Shown: positions 51,397 to 63,299, counted from the first letter of the stretch. The stretch is DNA of 64,000 nucleotides from Cryobacterium sp. PH31-AA6 (GCF_030063195.1 NZ_JASISS010000008.1:1-64000); one strand, 5' to 3'. Numbers and translations are program-made. The notes: generated from the sequence alone by a model not told the origin.

Positions 51397-52035
51397 ATGA
51401 GAAAAAACAGGGTGGCGCACGCCGTGAACGCCCGGCGCTGGTCGGTCGGGGCGCTCGCCGGGGCCGCCGTCGTCGCGGCTCTGGTCGGCTGGTCCGCCGC
51501 GCCGGCGTTCGCGCACAACTCCCCGATCGGCTCCTCGCCGGCCGATGGTGAGGTTGTCACGGAGCAGCCCGGTACCTTCACGGTGACCCTGAACGATGAG
51601 CTGATCGACCTGCACGGTGAGGGCTCCGCGAACGCCATGGCGATCCGGGGACCCGCCGGCGCGGCCGCACCGCTCTATTACGGCGACGGCTGCGTCACCC
51701 CGCTCGGGCCGAGCATCGAGACGAAGGCCCAGCTCGGCCAGCCGGGGGAGTACACCGTGATCTGGCAGGCCGTCTCCACCGACGGGCACTCCGTCTCGGA
51801 GGAATACACCTTCACCTGGCAGCCCGCGGCCGGCCAGGAGCTCGCCGAGGGGTCGCCGGCCCTGCCCGCCTGCGGGAGCACGACGACGGCCGGAACGGAT
51901 GCCACGGCATCCGCACCGGCCGGCCCGGGCACCGGCCTCGCCGACCTGGCCTGGGTCGGCGGGGCGCTCGGCGCCGTGGTCCTGGGAGTCGGCGGCACCC
52001 TGCTCGTCGCCCACCGGCGCGGCCGCAAGCCGTGA
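51397..52035 (+). CDS. CopC domain protein with C-terminal membrane anchor
   Basis: A 212-residue protein. A signal peptide ends AFAHNSPIGSSPADG, so the mature N-terminus starts with Ala-His, the usual CopC copper ligand. The beta-barrel contains STDGHSVSEEYTFTW with the second conserved histidine. A Thr/Ala-rich linker precedes a C-terminal helix (GGALGAVVLGVGGTLLVA) and a basic tail. It probably binds Cu(II) at the cell surface. No CopD gene is next to it, unlike the fusion at 22489-24363. Confidence 0.9.
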   Translation: MRKNRVAHAVNARRWSVGALAGAAVVAALVGWSAAPAFAHNSPIGSSPADGEVVTEQPGTFTVTLNDELIDLHGEGSANAMAIRGPAGAAAPLYYGDGCVTPLGPSIETKAQLGQPGEYTVIWQAVSTDGHSVSEEYTFTWQPAAGQELAEGSPALPACGSTTTAGTDATASAPAGPGTGLADLAWVGGALGAVVLGVGGTLLVAHRRGRKP

Positions 52036-52087
52036 CCGGGGCCCGATTCGTCGGCAGGCCGTCGGAGGTCGCGGGTAGAGTTACCGG

Positions 52088-54079
<1,992 letters not shown>

Positions 54080-54088
54080 GTCGCTCTC

Positions 54089-55024
54089 TCAGGAGTCGGG
54101 CGTCCGGGCACCCGGGACCCCGAACACTCCGCGGGACGCGGTGAACGCGCGGAGGGCCTCAGCGGGCGCGGTGCACGGTAGATCCGGATAGCGGGCACGC
54201 GCGTCGTTGACGCCACCGGAAAATGTCAGATCGGAACGGTCCATCGCGAGTGCGGCCCGCGCTTGTCTGCCCAACTCGGGGCGCAGACGCCCGATTGTGG
54301 CGGCCATCGCATGCAGTGCGGCACGCGGGATGTGCCGGGGGTCCGAGCCGCCGCGGTGCGCAACCACCATCCGGGCGAGCTCGTTCATGGTGAGGTCGAC
54401 CGGTCCGCCGATCTCCAGCGTCTGGCCGCGGGTCGCCGGATCCAGCGTGACGCGCTCGACCAGCGCGGCGACGTCGCCCACCGAGACGAAATTGATCGGG
54501 TTCCGTCCGTGACCGAAGACCAGCGCACGATTCGTCCGCCCGGCCGTGTCGGCAAGGATCTCGATCCACAACTCGAGGAATGCCGTAGATCGCACCACGG
54601 TGGCGGGCACCGTGGTGGAGGCCAGAAATGCCTCGGCGGCGTGCTTCATCCGAAACAATTCGAAGGGGCTGTCCGGTGCGGAACCCACAACCGACATCAG
54701 CACCACCTCGGCGCCCGCCGCTCGGCCGGCGACGATCAGGTGCGTGTTGCCACCCAGGTCGACCGTCGTCGGCGACACCCCTCCCGGTCCGGCGAAGCCG
54801 TGAACGGCCGACACCACGGCATCGACACCGGCCGCGGCCGCCAGGGCGCTGGCCGGGTCGCGCACATCACCGGTGACCAGCTCGATTCGCTCACCGGCCA
54901 GATGCACGGCGCGCCGCGGATCGCGCGTCATCACCCGCACGGTAACCCCGCGAGCGGCGAGACCCTTGACGACGAGCGTGCCCAGCCGACCGGTGCCTCC
55001 GGTGACCAGCACCCGGGAGATCAT
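54089..55024 (-). CDS. NmrA-like/atypical SDR NAD(P)-binding protein
   Basis: A 311-residue Rossmann protein. The nucleotide-binding motif VLVTGGTGRLGTLVVKGL (about 5-22) is followed by VTGDVRDPASALAAAAGVDAVVSAVHG and INFVSVGDVAALVERV. This is the NAD(P)H-binding/NmrA type, which reduces small substrates or senses redox. It overlaps the SnoaL-like gene by ATGA and is likely co-transcribed with it, opposite a TetR gene. Confidence 0.88.
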   Translation of the reverse strand: MISRVLVTGGTGRLGTLVVKGLAARGVTVRVMTRDPRRAVHLAGERIELVTGDVRDPASALAAAAGVDAVVSAVHGFAGPGGVSPTTVDLGGNTHLIVAGRAAGAEVVLMSVVGSAPDSPFELFRMKHAAEAFLASTTVPATVVRSTAFLELWIEILADTAGRTNRALVFGHGRNPINFVSVGDVAALVERVTLDPATRGQTLEIGGPVDLTMNELARMVVAHRGGSDPRHIPRAALHAMAATIGRLRPELGRQARAALAMDRSDLTFSGGVNDARARYPDLPCTAPAEALRAFTASRGVFGVPGARTPDS

Positions 55025-55458
55025 GACGCCGTCCTCCCCTCGACCTGGCGCCGGACCGCTGCGTCGACGCCAACACCGGCGTCGTCGACCGGCTCCAGGA
55101 AGAACCGGGCCGAAGCGATCAACCCGTCGGTGACGCGGAAGACAACCACCCCCCGCAGCAGATGGATTGTGCCATCCCGCCGCGTGCCGGTGTGCTCCCA
55201 TTCGACCCACACCATGTTGCCTGACACGGCCGAGGCGACGATCTCGGTTGAGACGTCCGGTATCGCCGCCACGATCTGCGTCCAGTTGCGTCTCACCTGC
55301 TCGTTGCCGACAAAATTGCGCACCGGATGCGCCGGCGTCTCGTTTCGATAATCCGCGGCGAAGCAGGCGACGATCGCGTTGATATCGTGCGCGTTCGTCG
55401 CGACTCGCAACCGCTCTACCACCGCGCTCGGATCTGTTTCCCGTGCCGGCAAGGACAT
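55021..55458 (-). CDS. SnoaL-like / NTF2-fold protein
   Basis: A 145-residue NTF2-like domain protein. VVERLRVATNAHDINAIVACFAADYRNETP (about 13-42) and VWVEWEHTGTRRDG are typical of SnoaL-like polyketide cyclase or ester-cyclase relatives. The exact reaction is unknown. It is divergent from a TetR gene and translationally coupled to the NmrA-like gene. Confidence 0.87.
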   Translation of the reverse strand: MSLPARETDPSAVVERLRVATNAHDINAIVACFAADYRNETPAHPVRNFVGNEQVRRNWTQIVAAIPDVSTEIVASAVSGNMVWVEWEHTGTRRDGTIHLLRGVVVFRVTDGLIASARFFLEPVDDAGVGVDAAVRRQVEGRTAS

Positions 55459-55561
55459 GACGCCTCCGATCCAAGACCGGCCCCGGCGCGGTCATGGCCT
55501 CGTGACGCCGCGTGGATTGACGATCTTATCTGTTCCAGTAGACTAGATTCATTCTATAGCC

Positions 55562-56323
55562 ATGGAGTCGATATTGGATACTGTCAATCCTCGCCGCTAT
55601 GACGCCAGCCGCAGGCGCGAACAGGCTCGCCTCACTCGCGAGGCAATCGTCGCCGCCGCGCGGAAGCGATTCCTGGCCGATGGCTTCACCGCAACGACGC
55701 TGGCATCGATCGCGTCCGATGCCGGCACATCGGTCGACACCATTTACAAATCCTTCGGTGGAAAAGCCGGGCTCCTGCGGCTGATGTGTGAGGACGCCCT
55801 CAAGGGCGAAGGCCCTGTCCCCGCCGAACGGCGCTCCGACGCGATGCAGGCCGCCGAGGCCGACCCTCGAACGATGCTGCGTGGACTCGGCACACTCACC
55901 ACGGAGGTCGCGCCTCGCATCGTTCCCCTGCTCCTGCTGTTGTCGAGCGCGGGTGAGACCGATGACTCGATGGCTCAATTGCGTGCCGACTTCGACGCGT
56001 CGCGCCTGGACCGGATGACCCACGTGGCCCACAACCTGGCACGCAGGACTCAGCTGCGCCCGGGCCTCTCCGTCGACGAGGCAGCCGAGATCTTATGGGC
56101 ATACAGTTCGCCCGAGCTGTACAGCCTCTTCGTCCTCAACCGCGGCTGGCGCCCCGAGCGCTATGGCGAGTTCGTCGGCGAATCCCTCGTCGACGCCCTC
56201 CTGGGTGATGCGCCACGGACACCGACACCGAGCCGCTCCACACCGGACCTGAGCGGACCTGAGCGGACCTTGCCCCCTGGCTCGACTGATACGACACTGG
56301 TGTCACCATCACAGAACACCTAG
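55562..56323 (+). CDS. TetR family transcriptional regulator
   Basis: A 253-residue regulator. The helix-turn-helix lies at about 20-65 (REAIVAAARKRFLADGFTATT, then TSVDTIYKSFGGKAGLL). The C-terminal domain is about 160 residues plus a Pro/Thr/Ser-rich tail partly coded by an 11-bp duplication (GAGCGGACCT repeats near 56251-56273). It likely represses the divergent SnoaL/NmrA pair. The AT-rich gap 55520-55560 (TAGACTAGATTCATTCTATAG-like) may hold its operator. Confidence 0.88.
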   Translation: MESILDTVNPRRYDASRRREQARLTREAIVAAARKRFLADGFTATTLASIASDAGTSVDTIYKSFGGKAGLLRLMCEDALKGEGPVPAERRSDAMQAAEADPRTMLRGLGTLTTEVAPRIVPLLLLLSSAGETDDSMAQLRADFDASRLDRMTHVAHNLARRTQLRPGLSVDEAAEILWAYSSPELYSLFVLNRGWRPERYGEFVGESLVDALLGDAPRTPTPSRSTPDLSGPERTLPPGSTDTTLVSPSQNT

Positions 56324-56337
56324 TGGTCGGGGAGGTC

Positions 56338-56982
56338 ATGGACTGGACGGCTTACTACGATGCTCAGGCCGGCCGAGCCGTGCGATCGGTGCTGCTGGCA
56401 ACCCTCCGACTGCGCGGAGACGCCGAGGCCGGGGTCGCGCTCGACATGGGCAGTGGCGACGGCGTGGAGACCCGTCATCTGCTGTCCCTCGGCTGGCGGG
56501 TGCACTCCTACGACGCCGACCCGGTGGCGCGAGAACGGCTCACGACCGGGCTCGACCCCGGCGCGCTCTCGCGGTTGTCTTTCAGCTCGGCTCAGTTCGA
56601 AGAGCTCACCGGCCTTCCGGAGGCCGACTTCGTGTATGCCGGGTTCTCTTTGCCGTTTTGCGCGCCCTCAGCGTTTCCCGGGCTGTGGGACGCCATCCGT
56701 TCCGCCGTGAAACCGGGCGGTCTCTTTGCGGGCGAGTTGTTCGGTCCCCACGATTCCTGGGGGTCGCGCACGGACATGAACTTCCATGACCGGGAACAGG
56801 TCGCCGGGTTGCTCGCCGGGCTGGGGGTCCTCAGCCTCGTCGAGGAGGACCGCGAGGGCCAATCCGCCTTCGGCCCGCGACACTGGCACGTCTTCCACGT
56901 CATCGCACGCAATCCGCCGGCACCGGCCTGGCCCGGCGCGCACCCCGAACAGCCTCCGAAAGCAGAGGTTTTGTCGGTATGA
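56338..56982 (+). CDS. SAM-dependent methyltransferase (class I)
   Basis: A 214-residue protein. Motif I is VALDMGSGDGVETRHLL (about 34-50), then VHSYDADPVARERL with the acidic ribose-binding residue and DFVYAGFSLPFC. The fold resembles TehB-type small methyltransferases. The acceptor is unknown. The ATG is preceded by GGGGAGG; a GTG 15 bp earlier is less likely. It follows the TetR gene directly and may be co-transcribed with it. Confidence 0.87.
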   Translation: MDWTAYYDAQAGRAVRSVLLATLRLRGDAEAGVALDMGSGDGVETRHLLSLGWRVHSYDADPVARERLTTGLDPGALSRLSFSSAQFEELTGLPEADFVYAGFSLPFCAPSAFPGLWDAIRSAVKPGGLFAGELFGPHDSWGSRTDMNFHDREQVAGLLAGLGVLSLVEEDREGQSAFGPRHWHVFHVIARNPPAPAWPGAHPEQPPKAEVLSV

Positions 56983-57129
56983 GTGACCCGAACCGCAATA
57001 CGGTTGTGGATTCCTACAAAGCGGATGCCGGGGTCGGCACGCTTCGTTGTAGCCCCGTCACGCACCATTTCCGTGTGCCCGGTCGTCGACCTAGCGTGTA
57101 AGAAAATTCCGCGCGAAGACGAAGGACCA
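56983..57129. promoter_or_regulatory. Upstream region of the acyl-CoA dehydrogenase gene
   Basis: 147 bp, locally lower in GC. AACCG (56991-56995) and CGGTT (57001-57005) form a short dyad around CAATA. No clear -10/-35 pair is assigned. Confidence 0.3.
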
Positions 57130-59241
57130 ATGATGGTTGACACTGCCCAGCGCTCCACCGCCCCCAAAAAGACCTTAGGTTCGACCAAGCCGGCGGTCGA
57201 CACCGGCCCGGTCATGGTGGCCGGCCACCCGGGTTCCCCGACCGTGAACGTCGCCGCCCTCAACCGCCAGCTGCTCGGCACCTGGGCCGATGTGCGTGTG
57301 CGCGCCCGTGAGCTCACCGCGCGCCCCGAGTTGCATCGGATCGAGGGCCAGTCAATGGAGGAGCATCGCGTCCGCGTGCTCGCCCAGCTGAAGATCCTCG
57401 CCGACAACGGCCATGTGCACCGCGCCTTCCCGGTCGACCTGGGCGGCTCAGACGACAACGGCGGCAACATCGCCGGCTTTGAGGAGCTCGTCACCGCCGA
57501 CCCCAGCCTGCAGATCAAGGCGGGCGTGCAGTGGGGTCTGTTCGGCGGTGCCGTGCTGCACCTCGGAACGAAGAGGCACCACGACGCCTACCTCCCCGGA
57601 ATCATGTCGCTCGAGGTGCCCGGCGTCTTCGCGATGACCGAGACCGGCCACGGGTCGGATGTCGCCAGCATCGGCACCACGGCGACCTACGACCCGGACG
57701 CACAGGAATTCGTGATCAACACGCCGTTCCGCGCTGCCTGGAAGGACTACCTCGGCAACGCGGCCAAGGACGGCGTCGCCGCTGTGCTCTTCGCCCAGCT
57801 GATCAGCCAGGGCGTGAACCACGGCGTGCACGCGTTCTGGGTGCAGCTCCGCGACGAGAACGGGGACTTCCTGCCCGGAATCGGCGGCGAGGACGACGGC
57901 CTCAAGGGTGGCCTCAACGGCATTGACAACGGCCGGCTGCACTTCGACCAGCTGCGCATTCCCCGGACCAACCTGCTCAACCGTTACGGCGACGTCGCCG
58001 AGGACGGCAGCTACAGCAGCGCGATCTCGAGCCCAGGACGGCGCTTCTTCACCATGCTCGGCACCCTCGTGCAGGGCCGAGTCTCGCTCGACGGCGCCGC
58101 GGCCCAGGCCTCGGCGATGGCCCTGACCATCGCGATCACCTACGGCAGCGAGCGCCGCCAGTTCACCGCGGGCAACGACACCGACGAGGAGGTCATCCTC
58201 GACTACCAGCGCCACCAGCGCCGCCTGCTTCCGCGGCTGGCCACGACCTACGCGCAGACCTTCGCGCACGACCAGTTCCTGGTCAAGTTCGACCAGGTCT
58301 TCAGCGGCAAGGCCGACACCGACGACGACCGCCAGGACCTGGAGACCCTGGCCGCCGCGCTCAAACCCCTGTCGACCTGGCACGCGCTGGACACCCTGCA
58401 GGAGGCCCGCGAGGCCTGCGGCGGCGCGGGCTTCCTGGCCGAGAACCGACTCGTCGGACTGCGCGCAGACCTGGACGTCTACGCCACCTTCGAGGGCGAC
58501 AACAATGTGCTGCTGCAGCTCGTCGCGAAGCGCCTGCTCACCGACTACAGCCGCAAGTTCGCGCACGCCGGCACCGGCGCACTCGCCCGCTACGTCGTGG
58601 CCCAGGCCGCCGACCGGGCCTACCACGGCAGCGGCCTCCGCACGCTCGCCCAGACCGTCGCCGACTTCGGGTCGACCGCCCGCTCCGTCGGAGCGCTCCG
58701 AGAGACGAACGTGCAGCGAGAGCTGCTCACCGACCGGGTCGAAACCATGATCGGCGAGATCGCGGCCGAACTCCGCCCGGCCGGGAAACTTCCGGCAAAG
58801 GCGGCTGCTGCCCTCTTCAACGCCCACCAGGACGCCCTGATCGAGGCCGCCCGTTCGCACGGCGAACTTTTGCAGTGGGAGGCCTTCACCCAGGCAGTCG
58901 AGAGCACCCAGGACGAGGGCACCAAACAGGTACTGACCTGGCTGCGTGACCTCTTCGGCCTTGGCCTGGTCGAGAAGAACCTGGCCTGGTACCTGATCAA
59001 CGGCCGGTTGTCCGCCCAGCGTGCCCAGTCGGTCACGGCCTACATCGACCGCATCATCGCCCGGCTGCGACCGCACGCGCTCGACCTGGTCGACGCGTTC
59101 GGCTACCGCCAGGAACACCTCAGGTCCAACATCGCCAGCGGTGCCGAGAAGGAGCGGCAGGACGAGGCCCGCGCGTACTACCGCGAGCAGCGAGCATCCG
59201 GCCAGGCGCCGGCCGCGGAGAAGGCGCCGAAAAAGAAGTAG
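57130..59241 (+). CDS. Acyl-CoA dehydrogenase/oxidase family protein (long form)
   Basis: A 703-residue flavoprotein, longer than the about 380-residue standard dehydrogenase and similar in size to acyl-CoA oxidases. The N-terminal helical domain has LADNGHVHRAFPVDLGGSDDNGG. The middle domain has FAMTETGHGSDVASIGTTATYD. The C-terminal domains include QEAREACGGAGFLAENRL and ATFEGDNNVLLQLVAKRLL. It probably catalyses the first oxidation of fatty acyl-CoA beta-oxidation. Two adjacent ATGs (57130, 57133) follow AAGGA. It is followed by hairpins near 59251-59381. Confidence 0.92.
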   Translation: MMVDTAQRSTAPKKTLGSTKPAVDTGPVMVAGHPGSPTVNVAALNRQLLGTWADVRVRARELTARPELHRIEGQSMEEHRVRVLAQLKILADNGHVHRAFPVDLGGSDDNGGNIAGFEELVTADPSLQIKAGVQWGLFGGAVLHLGTKRHHDAYLPGIMSLEVPGVFAMTETGHGSDVASIGTTATYDPDAQEFVINTPFRAAWKDYLGNAAKDGVAAVLFAQLISQGVNHGVHAFWVQLRDENGDFLPGIGGEDDGLKGGLNGIDNGRLHFDQLRIPRTNLLNRYGDVAEDGSYSSAISSPGRRFFTMLGTLVQGRVSLDGAAAQASAMALTIAITYGSERRQFTAGNDTDEEVILDYQRHQRRLLPRLATTYAQTFAHDQFLVKFDQVFSGKADTDDDRQDLETLAAALKPLSTWHALDTLQEAREACGGAGFLAENRLVGLRADLDVYATFEGDNNVLLQLVAKRLLTDYSRKFAHAGTGALARYVVAQAADRAYHGSGLRTLAQTVADFGSTARSVGALRETNVQRELLTDRVETMIGEIAAELRPAGKLPAKAAAALFNAHQDALIEAARSHGELLQWEAFTQAVESTQDEGTKQVLTWLRDLFGLGLVEKNLAWYLINGRLSAQRAQSVTAYIDRIIARLRPHALDLVDAFGYRQEHLRSNIASGAEKERQDEARAYYREQRASGQAPAAEKAPKKK

Positions 59242-59250
59242 CCGGCAGAG

Positions 59251-59303
59251 GAGCGGACCGTCGTACCCAGGTACGAGGGCAGGCCGACCGGGAGGGTCCG
59301 CTC
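59251..59303 (+). terminator. Hairpin after the acyl-CoA dehydrogenase gene
   Basis: GAGCGGACC (59251-59259) pairs with GGTCCGCTC (59295-59303). An inner perfect stem CGTACC-CA-GGTACG sits at 59262-59275. This starts 9 bp after the stop codon and is the likely terminator. Confidence 0.55.
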
Positions 59304-59337
59304 GGCCGATGCGGGGCGCATCCGTCTTCCGTAGCGT

Positions 59338-59381
59338 CGTTGTGGGGCCGTTGTCGCTGAGGCGGCACCGGCCCCACAACG
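59338..59381 (+). promoter_or_regulatory. 13-bp perfect stem-loop abutting the ABC transporter RBS
   Basis: CGTTGTGGGGCCG (59338-59350) pairs perfectly with CGGCCCCACAACG (59369-59381) around an 18-base loop. The right arm ends 4 bases before the GAGGAGA Shine-Dalgarno of the ABC gene. It could be an operator dyad or an RNA hairpin affecting expression of the exporter operon. Confidence 0.55.
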
Positions 59382-59395
59382 CAACGAGGAGACGG

Positions 59396-60328
59396 ATGAT
59401 CCAGGCACAGGCCCTGACCAAACGCTACGGAAGCAAGACGGCGGTCGACGCGGTCGAATTCGAGGTGCAGCCCGGCAAGGTGACCGGCCTGCTCGGCCCG
59501 AACGGAGCAGGCAAGAGCACCACCATGCGCATGATCGTGGGACTGGACCGGCCGAGCGCCGGTTCGGTCACCGTGAACGGCAAGCACTACCGCGAACACC
59601 CGGCACCGCTGCGCGAAGTCGGTGTGCTCCTCGACGCCAAAGCGGTGCACACCGGCCGTTCGGCCCGCAACCACCTCCTGGCGATGGCCGCCACCCACGG
59701 CATCCCGGCCGGCCGGGTGGACGAGGTGATCGAGCTCACCGGGCTCGCCTCCGTCGCCCGCAAACGCGTCGGCGGCTTCTCCCTCGGGATGGGGCAGCGC
59801 CTCGGCATCGCGGCGGCGCTGCTCGGCGACCCGGCCGTACTGATCCTCGACGAACCGGTGAACGGGCTCGACCCTGAGGGCGTGCAGTGGGTGCGTCGGC
59901 TGATGCGCCATCTGGCCGCCGAGGGTCGAACGGTGTTGCTGTCCTCGCACCTGATGAGTGAAATGGCGCTCACCGCCGACCACCTGATCATGCTCGGCCG
60001 CGGTCGCGTGATCGCGGATGCCCCGGTCGCCGACGTCATCGGCGGCGCCGGGGGAGACTCGGTGCGGGTGCGCAGCCCACAGGCCACCCGCCTGGCCACC
60101 CTGCTCGCCGGGCCGGACGTCACCGTCACGGCCGGCGAGCAGGACACGCTCGAGGTGACCGGGATCTCCGCCGTGGAGATCGGCGAGCGGGCCGCCGGCG
60201 CCGGGATCGTGCTGCACGAGCTCACCAGCATCGGCGCGTCACTCGAGGACGCCTACATGGCGCTCACCCAGAACGAGGTGGAGTACCGCACGGGCGGCTC
60301 CGCGGAACTGCAGGAGGCAGCACGATGA
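59396..60328 (+). CDS. ABC transporter ATP-binding protein (ABC-2 type exporter)
   Basis: A 310-residue ATPase: Walker A GPNGAGKST (about 35-43), signature FSLGMGQRLGIAAALL, Walker B LILDEPVNGLDPEG, H-loop SSHLMSE. The C-terminal about 90 residues are the usual extension of DrrA/CcmA-like exporters. GAGGAGA precedes the ATG. It overlaps the permease gene by ATGA, and a two-component system follows. Drug or peptide export is the usual role; the substrate is unknown. Confidence 0.93.
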   Translation: MIQAQALTKRYGSKTAVDAVEFEVQPGKVTGLLGPNGAGKSTTMRMIVGLDRPSAGSVTVNGKHYREHPAPLREVGVLLDAKAVHTGRSARNHLLAMAATHGIPAGRVDEVIELTGLASVARKRVGGFSLGMGQRLGIAAALLGDPAVLILDEPVNGLDPEGVQWVRRLMRHLAAEGRTVLLSSHLMSEMALTADHLIMLGRGRVIADAPVADVIGGAGGDSVRVRSPQATRLATLLAGPDVTVTAGEQDTLEVTGISAVEIGERAAGAGIVLHELTSIGASLEDAYMALTQNEVEYRTGGSAELQEAAR

Positions 60329-61197
60329 CCACGACGACCACACTGCCCACCGCGCCGGAGGCCACCCCCGTCGCGTCGCCGTCCGGTGCCGACGCCGCAC
60401 CGGCGGCCAGCCGGCTGAGCGCGACCGGCCTCATCCGCTCGGAGTGGATCAAGCTGCGAAGCGTGCGTTCAACCGTCTGGTCATACGCCCTGCTCGTGGC
60501 CTTCTCGCTCGGACTCGCCGCCGTCATGTCCGCCTCGCTCGACCTGCAGGGCGCGGACGTCTCGCAGGTCCCGGCCGCCAACCAGGCCATCTTCGTGGCC
60601 CAGGCCTCGACGTTCGGGGTGTTCTTCGGCCAGCTGATCGTGGCCGTCCTCGGGGTGCTGAGCATCAGCGGGGAGTACTCCACCGGCATGATCCGGTCCA
60701 CCCTGGCCGCGGTGCCGAAACGACTTCCCGCCCTGTGGGCGAAGGTCGTCGTGCTGTTCGGCACCACGTTCCTGGTCGGCCTGGTCAGCACCGTCGGCTC
60801 CCACCTGGTTTCCTCCGCCGTGCTCTCCGGCAAGGGGCTGCAGGCCGGCCTGTTCGAGCCCACCGTGCTCTTCCCCGTGCTCGGCGGCGCACTCTACCTG
60901 GGCCTGATCGCGGTCTTCGCCCTCGGCGTGGGAACGATAGTGCGCAACGGTGCCGGCGGCATCGCGGTGGTCCTGGGCCTCCTGCTGCTCGTGCCGATGG
61001 TGCTCCAGCTGATCCCCGCCGCGTGGGCCACCTCGCTGCTGCCCTACCTGATCTCCAACGCCGGCATCAACATGTTCGGGCTGATGTCCTTCAGCGAGGT
61101 TCCGATCGCGTGGTGGGTCGACCTGCTCGTCGTGCTCGGCTGGATCGCGGCCAGCCTGATCGGCGCCGCTGCGCTGCTGAAGCGCCGGGACGCGTAG
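60325..61197 (+). CDS. ABC-2 type transporter permease
   Basis: A 290-residue membrane protein with about six hydrophobic helices (WSYALLVAFSLGLAAVM, GVFFGQLIVAVLGVLSI, VLFGTTFLVGLVSTVG and three in the C-terminal half). SISGEYSTGMIRSTLAAVPKR between helices 2 and 3 is the typical ABC-2 loop. Partner of the ATPase upstream, with ATGA coupling. The Pro/Ala-rich N-terminal tail is cytoplasmic. Confidence 0.92.
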   Translation: MTTTTTLPTAPEATPVASPSGADAAPAASRLSATGLIRSEWIKLRSVRSTVWSYALLVAFSLGLAAVMSASLDLQGADVSQVPAANQAIFVAQASTFGVFFGQLIVAVLGVLSISGEYSTGMIRSTLAAVPKRLPALWAKVVVLFGTTFLVGLVSTVGSHLVSSAVLSGKGLQAGLFEPTVLFPVLGGALYLGLIAVFALGVGTIVRNGAGGIAVVLGLLLLVPMVLQLIPAAWATSLLPYLISNAGINMFGLMSFSEVPIAWWVDLLVVLGWIAASLIGAAALLKRRDA

Positions 61198-61207
61198 AGT
61201 CCAGACA

Positions 61208-62503
61208 ATGACCACCACACAGTTCGCCCCCGGGCGGCCCTCCCGGCCTCCCGGGGGCGAACTGCGTCTGCCGACGCCGCCCGGCGTGGCCAGGCGGTTC
61301 TGGGCGCGGCATCCGTGGCTGACCGATTCCCTCGTCGCCGCCGGGTATTTCGTGCCGATGGCGATCGGTGTCCTGATCGACCTGACGACGCCCGGCGGGC
61401 TCGTGCGACCCTCCAGTGTCGCGGTCGCCGTGTCGGTCACCGCCGCACTGCTCTTCCGCCGGCACGCCCCGCTGCTCGTGCTCGGGGTCACCTGCGCCGG
61501 GCTGCTCTTGTCCTTCCCGAGCCAGGGGCAGGGCGACACCGTGCCGGTGCTGCTTGCGCTGTACGCGGTGGCGGTCTATCGCAGTGTCCGGAGCGCCTGG
61601 TTCGGGCTCGTCGTCGCCGTCGGCGTCGCGGCGCTCGGCGCATTCCTGGCCGACGGCACGATCTATGCCGCCTGGCCGGGCGTGGCCGCCCAGTACGCCA
61701 TCGTCATGCTCGCGGCCACCCTGCTCGGCGTCACCATCGGCGACCGCCGACGCTACGTCACCGCGCTCGTCGACCTGGCCGCCCAGCTCGCGAGGGAGCG
61801 CGATCAGCAGGCGCAACTGGCCAGGATCACCGAACGGGGTCGGATCGCCAGGGAAATGCACGACATCGTCGCGCACAGCCTCTCGGTGATGGTCGCACTC
61901 GCCGACGGTGCCGACGCGCTGCTGGACAAGGACCCGGAACGGTCCAGGACGGCAATGCGCGAGGTCGCGGCCACCGGGCGGAGCTCGATGACGGAGATGC
62001 GCCGCCTGCTCGGGGTGCTGGCCGACGACCAGTCGGACCAGGACTCGGACCCGGACCAGGGCGGGGCGGATGCGGCGGCCGCGGACGCGCCCCTCAGGCC
62101 CCAGCCCGGCGCCGACGAACTGGTCGGCCTGGTCGACTCCTTCCGCGCCGCCGGCCTGCCCGCGCGCCTGGAACTCACCGGTCGGATTCCGGCCAACCCC
62201 GGCGTGCAGCTGACCATCTACCGGATCGTGCAGGAATCGTTGACCAATGCCCTGCGCTACTGCGCCGAGCCGACGCTGGTCTCGGTTCGCCTGGCATCCG
62301 GGCCCGGCCGGGTCGAGGTCGTCGTCGCCGACGATGGCCGACCACGGGCCGAGGGGCCGGCGCTGCGCCAGGGCCGCGGCATCATCGGGCTGCGCGAGCG
62401 CGCCGCCCTCTACGACGGCACGCTCGAGGCCGGGGCACTTCCCGGCGGCGGGTGGCAGGTGCGGGCCGTGATGAATGTGGACGAACCGGAGGCACCACGA
62501 TGA
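61208..62503 (+). CDS. NarL-type sensor histidine kinase
   Basis: A 431-residue kinase. Four to five hydrophobic helices lie in the first about 185 residues ([18 protein letters not shown] onwards), so the sensor is within the membrane. The HisKA_3 phosphoacceptor is [17 protein letters not shown] (H218). HATPase_c contains [11 protein letters not shown] and VADDGRPR. It lies 10 bp after the permease stop and probably monitors the state served by the exporter (for example cell-wall stress or drugs). Overlaps the regulator gene by ATGA. Confidence 0.92.
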   Translation: MTTTQFAPGRPSRPPGGELRLPTPPGVARRFWARHPWLTDSLVAAGYFVPMAIGVLIDLTTPGGLVRPSSVAVAVSVTAALLFRRHAPLLVLGVTCAGLLLSFPSQGQGDTVPVLLALYAVAVYRSVRSAWFGLVVAVGVAALGAFLADGTIYAAWPGVAAQYAIVMLAATLLGVTIGDRRRYVTALVDLAAQLARERDQQAQLARITERGRIAREMHDIVAHSLSVMVALADGADALLDKDPERSRTAMREVAATGRSSMTEMRRLLGVLADDQSDQDSDPDQGGADAAAADAPLRPQPGADELVGLVDSFRAAGLPARLELTGRIPANPGVQLTIYRIVQESLTNALRYCAEPTLVSVRLASGPGRVEVVVADDGRPRAEGPALRQGRGIIGLRERAALYDGTLEAGALPGGGWQVRAVMNVDEPEAPR

Positions 62504-63159
62504 CCCGGACCCGGATCATGCTGGTCGACGACCAGGCCCTGCTCCGCACCGGCTTCCGAATGGTGCTCGAAGCCGAGGACGACTTCACGGTCGTCGCCGA
62601 GGCGGGTGACGGCGCGGAGGCGATCGCGCTCGCCGCGAGCGTGCTGCCCGACGTGATCCTGATGGACGTGCGGATGCCCGGGATCGACGGGATCGAGGCC
62701 ACCCGGCAGATCAGCGCGGCCCACCCCGACAGCAGGATCATCATCCTCACCACCTTCGACCTCGACGAGTACGCCTTCGGCGGGCTGCGCGCCGGAGCCC
62801 GGGGGTTCCTCCTCAAGGACGCCCAGCCGAGCGAGCTGACGGCGGCGATCCGCGCGGTCGCCTCCGGCGACGCGTCGGTCTCCTCCCGGGTGACCCGGCG
62901 CATGCTCGAGCTGTTCGGGTCGAAGCTGCCGGCCGCGGACGACGACGACGCCTCCCGGCTCGGCGCGCTCACCGAACGGGAACGCGAGGTGTTCCTCGCG
63001 ATCGCGGAGGGGCTCTCCAACCCCGAGCTGGCCCAACGGTTCTTCCTCTCCGAATCCACCGTGAAGACGCACGTCGGACGCATCCTGGCGAAGCTCGGAC
63101 TGCGCGATCGGGTGCACGTCGTCATCCTCGCCCACCGGCTCGGCCTCGGCGGCCGCTGA
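62500..63159 (+). CDS. NarL/LuxR family response regulator
   Basis: A 219-residue regulator. Receiver domain with [12 protein letters not shown], phosphoacceptor D56 ([13 protein letters not shown]) and FLLKDAQ lysine. C-terminal LuxR-type helix-turn-helix: [20 protein letters not shown] ... [22 protein letters not shown]. Partner of the preceding kinase; likely regulates the ABC exporter in the same cluster. Confidence 0.94.
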   Translation: MTRTRIMLVDDQALLRTGFRMVLEAEDDFTVVAEAGDGAEAIALAASVLPDVILMDVRMPGIDGIEATRQISAAHPDSRIIILTTFDLDEYAFGGLRAGARGFLLKDAQPSELTAAIRAVASGDASVSSRVTRRMLELFGSKLPAADDDDASRLGALTEREREVFLAIAEGLSNPELAQRFFLSESTVKTHVGRILAKLGLRDRVHVVILAHRLGLGGR

Positions 63160-63299
63160 CACCGCGCCCGGTTGCGCACGCCGCTCCCGCGCCGGCGGGC
63201 GCGGGCTGCCGATCCGGGCGCGGCGACGGACGGATGCTGCGACGGCGTAGCCGGCGGCGCGGTTTCGCTCCGGCCCGGTGCGGCCAATAGGCTCAGGGG

